From Rhodobacterales bacterium (GTDB lineage: Bacteria; Pseudomonadota; Alphaproteobacteria; Rhizobiales; Stappiaceae): a DNA stretch of 64,000 nt. Location of the stretch: NCBI GenBank assembly GCA_008107755.1, contig VIRH01000097.1, positions 1 to 64,000 of the forward strand, in the 5' to 3' direction. The position numbers were made by a program, and so were the translations under genes. The notes under the pieces were generated by a model. That model saw nothing but the letters and a program-made list of their open reading frames with translations. It had not been told where the DNA came from and did no database searches. Shown here piece by piece: positions 62,784 through 64,000 of the stretch; position 1 is the first letter of the stretch, and every line of letters begins with the position of its first letter.

Positions 62784-63422
62784 ATGCGCCACACGATCAT
62801 TTTCGACTGCGAATTCCTGACCGCCCCGGGAGCCATGGCGCGCGGCTGGTGCGGCCCCCTGGACCCGGACCCATCCGTTGTCCAGATCGGCGCGGTGAAA
62901 CTGTCGCTCGAGGCTGATTATCCGGTCCTCGAAACGCACAGCACGCTCATTCAGCCAAAGGACCGGTTCGGCGGCCAACCGACCCTCGATCCCTTCTTCA
63001 TCGAGTTGACGGGAATCACACAGCAGGCCGTCGATCAAGAAGGCATCAGCCATGCGGAGGCGCTTCGCCGGCTCGACGACTTTTCCGAAGGCGCCTCCCT
63101 CTGGTCCTGGGGAAAGGACGAACTGACGCTGCTGGCGATCAGCTGCTATGTGGAGAGCATCGCCGCCTTGATCCCCGCCAGCCGGTTCGGCAATGCCTGC
63201 GGTCTCCTTCTCAACGCCGGCATGCCCTACGACATCCTCCAGAAGACCACGAGCGGAGAGCTGGCGAATTATTACGGCGTTCAGGGGACCGCCCGTCGGC
63301 ACCATGATGCGCTGGACGACGCGATGTCGGTCACACTGACCCTCCAGCATCTTCTGCGCACGGGACGTCTTGACGGGGGCTCCTTCCGCCTGCCGCTCAC
63401 GGTGGCGCCGCCGACCGCTTGA
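62784..63422 (+). CDS. DEDDh-type 3'-5' exonuclease
   Basis: A 212-residue RNase T/DnaQ-like nuclease. Exo I is IFDCEF, Exo II-like residues lie in the LWSWGKDELTLL region (a KapD-type pattern), and HHDALDDAMSV is Exo III with the DEDDh histidine. It may degrade RNA or short DNA. The substrate is unknown. Confidence 0.82.
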   Translation: MRHTIIFDCEFLTAPGAMARGWCGPLDPDPSVVQIGAVKLSLEADYPVLETHSTLIQPKDRFGGQPTLDPFFIELTGITQQAVDQEGISHAEALRRLDDFSEGASLWSWGKDELTLLAISCYVESIAALIPASRFGNACGLLLNAGMPYDILQKTTSGELANYYGVQGTARRHHDALDDAMSVTLTLQHLLRTGRLDGGSFRLPLTVAPPTA

Positions 63423-63570
63423 GCGGCTCCGCAGAGCCTGCCATTCCCGCCGCGGGTTCCGGCTGATTCGCTGGCCTCACGTTCTCTCGACAAATCTTTC
63501 AAGTGCCGATCTGAAGATACGCCCGATATCTTCGTTTTCCCCGCCAGATTGGCAGGCGGCGCCTCATTCC

Positions 63571-63621
63571 GTTAACCTTTTTGACCCCTCATTCGTTATT
63601 TTCTGCGGACAAAAGGTTAAC
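63571..63621. repeat. 11-bp inverted repeat with TTAACC half-sites
   Basis: GTTAACCTTTT (63571-63581) and AAAAGGTTAAC (63611-63621) are exact reverse complements 29 bp apart. Both carry a TTAACC half-site as in the CtrA consensus. The second arm lies just upstream of a TATATT -10-like element (63630-63635), so this is a good candidate operator for the last gene. Confidence 0.6.
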
Positions 63622-63706
63622 ACATCCCTATATTGGCATGGTGATTGCGACGTTTCAGGACAGGCAGCCTGATGCGTGCCATTCCGAAACAACGAGGCGT
63701 TCGTTC

Positions 63707-64000
63707 GTGCGAATAGATCCACTTTTGCTGTCAATCCGTGCCAATTTGGAGCGTGAGCGTCCCTTTTCAGGAGAGCGCGAACCTCGGCGCAGGGCGAGCT
63801 TTGCCAAGCATCTGCCTGTGGCGGTCGACCCGCCTCTGGAGCGCGAGCCGCAGTACGGATATGTCAGCCAGTACCGTCCGAATGCCGTCTTCCTTGCCCA
63901 TCTGATCGCAACCCGCGACACGGTGATTTACGGCGGCGAGAGCGAGCACACCCAGTCGATGACCGGTGCGAGCCGGTATCGCGCGACGGCCGCTTTGCCG
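63707..64000 (+). CDS. Hypothetical protein, 3' truncated by window edge
   Basis: An open frame of at least 98 codons reaching the window end. The sequence RIDPLLLSIRANLERERPF, then VAVDPPLEREPQYGYVSQYRPN and AVFLAHLIATRDTV looks like a conserved coding protein, but I do not recognise the family. GTG at 63707 has GAGG nine bases upstream; an in-frame ATG at 63638 would lie within a few bases of the expected transcription start and is less likely. Confidence 0.6.
   Translation, partial: MRIDPLLLSIRANLERERPFSGEREPRRRASFAKHLPVAVDPPLEREPQYGYVSQYRPNAVFLAHLIATRDTVIYGGESEHTQSMTGASRYRATAALP

Noticed and set aside
61884..63350. A 488-codon reverse frame across the AGCS, MAPEG and exonuclease genes
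   Set aside because: It runs antisense to three well-supported genes and a terminator and has no recognisable domain.

Overview
The window is a contig end from an alphaproteobacterium, most likely Hyphomicrobiales (Rhizobiales). The overall character of the proteins suggests a Stappiaceae-type marine relative (Stappia/Roseibium/Labrenzia), but that family-level guess is moderate and rests on recollection. Supporting signs are a high GC content, an alphaproteobacterial RpoH2-type sigma factor, CarD, a seven-iron ferredoxin FdxA, a DEVQ-box Suv3-like helicase, a rhizobial-style phosphonate operon carrying fosX, and possible GANTC (CcrM), GTTC-N7-GTTC (LexA) and TTAACC (CtrA half-site) motifs. 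The first 12 bases are the end of the Tn5/Nextera mosaic-end adapter, so the left edge is a library artefact that truncates a dsbB gene.

Layout. 1-0.9 kb: truncated DsbB and a YqaA/DedA membrane protein. 1.2-6.9 kb: a LysR regulator and an ABC-transporter operon in which clear RutB, RutC and RutD relatives are interleaved with a substrate-binding protein, a permease and an ATPase. The rest of the Rut pathway (RutA, E, F, G) is absent. 7-13.7 kb: tRNA-Leu(CAA), a cupin, a CYTH-CHAD protein, a coupled glycine-betaine-type binding protein/L,D-transpeptidase/lipoprotein set, and a hydrolase divergent from an AraC regulator. 13.7-22.3 kb: a C-P lyase locus, phnF facing phnG-H-I-fosX-J-K-L, then a Pho-box-like site before a 2H-phosphoesterase, phnM and phnN. 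22.3-30.5 kb: an AsmA protein and an iron-linked imelysin/di-haem oxidoreductase/imelysin/DUF1513 operon. 30.8-36.3 kb: TerB-like, amidotransferase and DUF1697 genes, and pyruvate carboxylase.

36.3-37.2 kb is a long non-coding stretch with a dense GANTC cluster, direct and inverted repeats and a LexA-type box. After it come the Suv3-like helicase, an S4 RNA-binding protein that appears to need a non-standard start codon, fdxA, carD, rpoH2 and an M48 lipoprotein protease (37.2-45.3 kb). Then come an SNase-like exported protein, tRNA-Arg(CCU) and a PPOX-type stress protein.

47.8-54.9 kb is a glycan or glycolipid locus: three GT2 genes, an acyl-CoA-dehydrogenase-like gene, a PIG-L deacetylase interrupted by an in-frame TAA, a NodS-like methyltransferase and a frameshifted GT4 gene. 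Two lesions in one locus suggest decay, unless they are sequencing errors. The remainder holds a Crp/Fnr regulator, a DUF421 protein, a polytopic permease, a short exported peptide, acrylyl-CoA reductase (acuI), rpmI-rplT with a strong terminator, an AGCS amino-acid symporter, a MAPEG protein, a DEDDh exonuclease, and a partial gene at the right edge preceded by an 11-bp inverted repeat.
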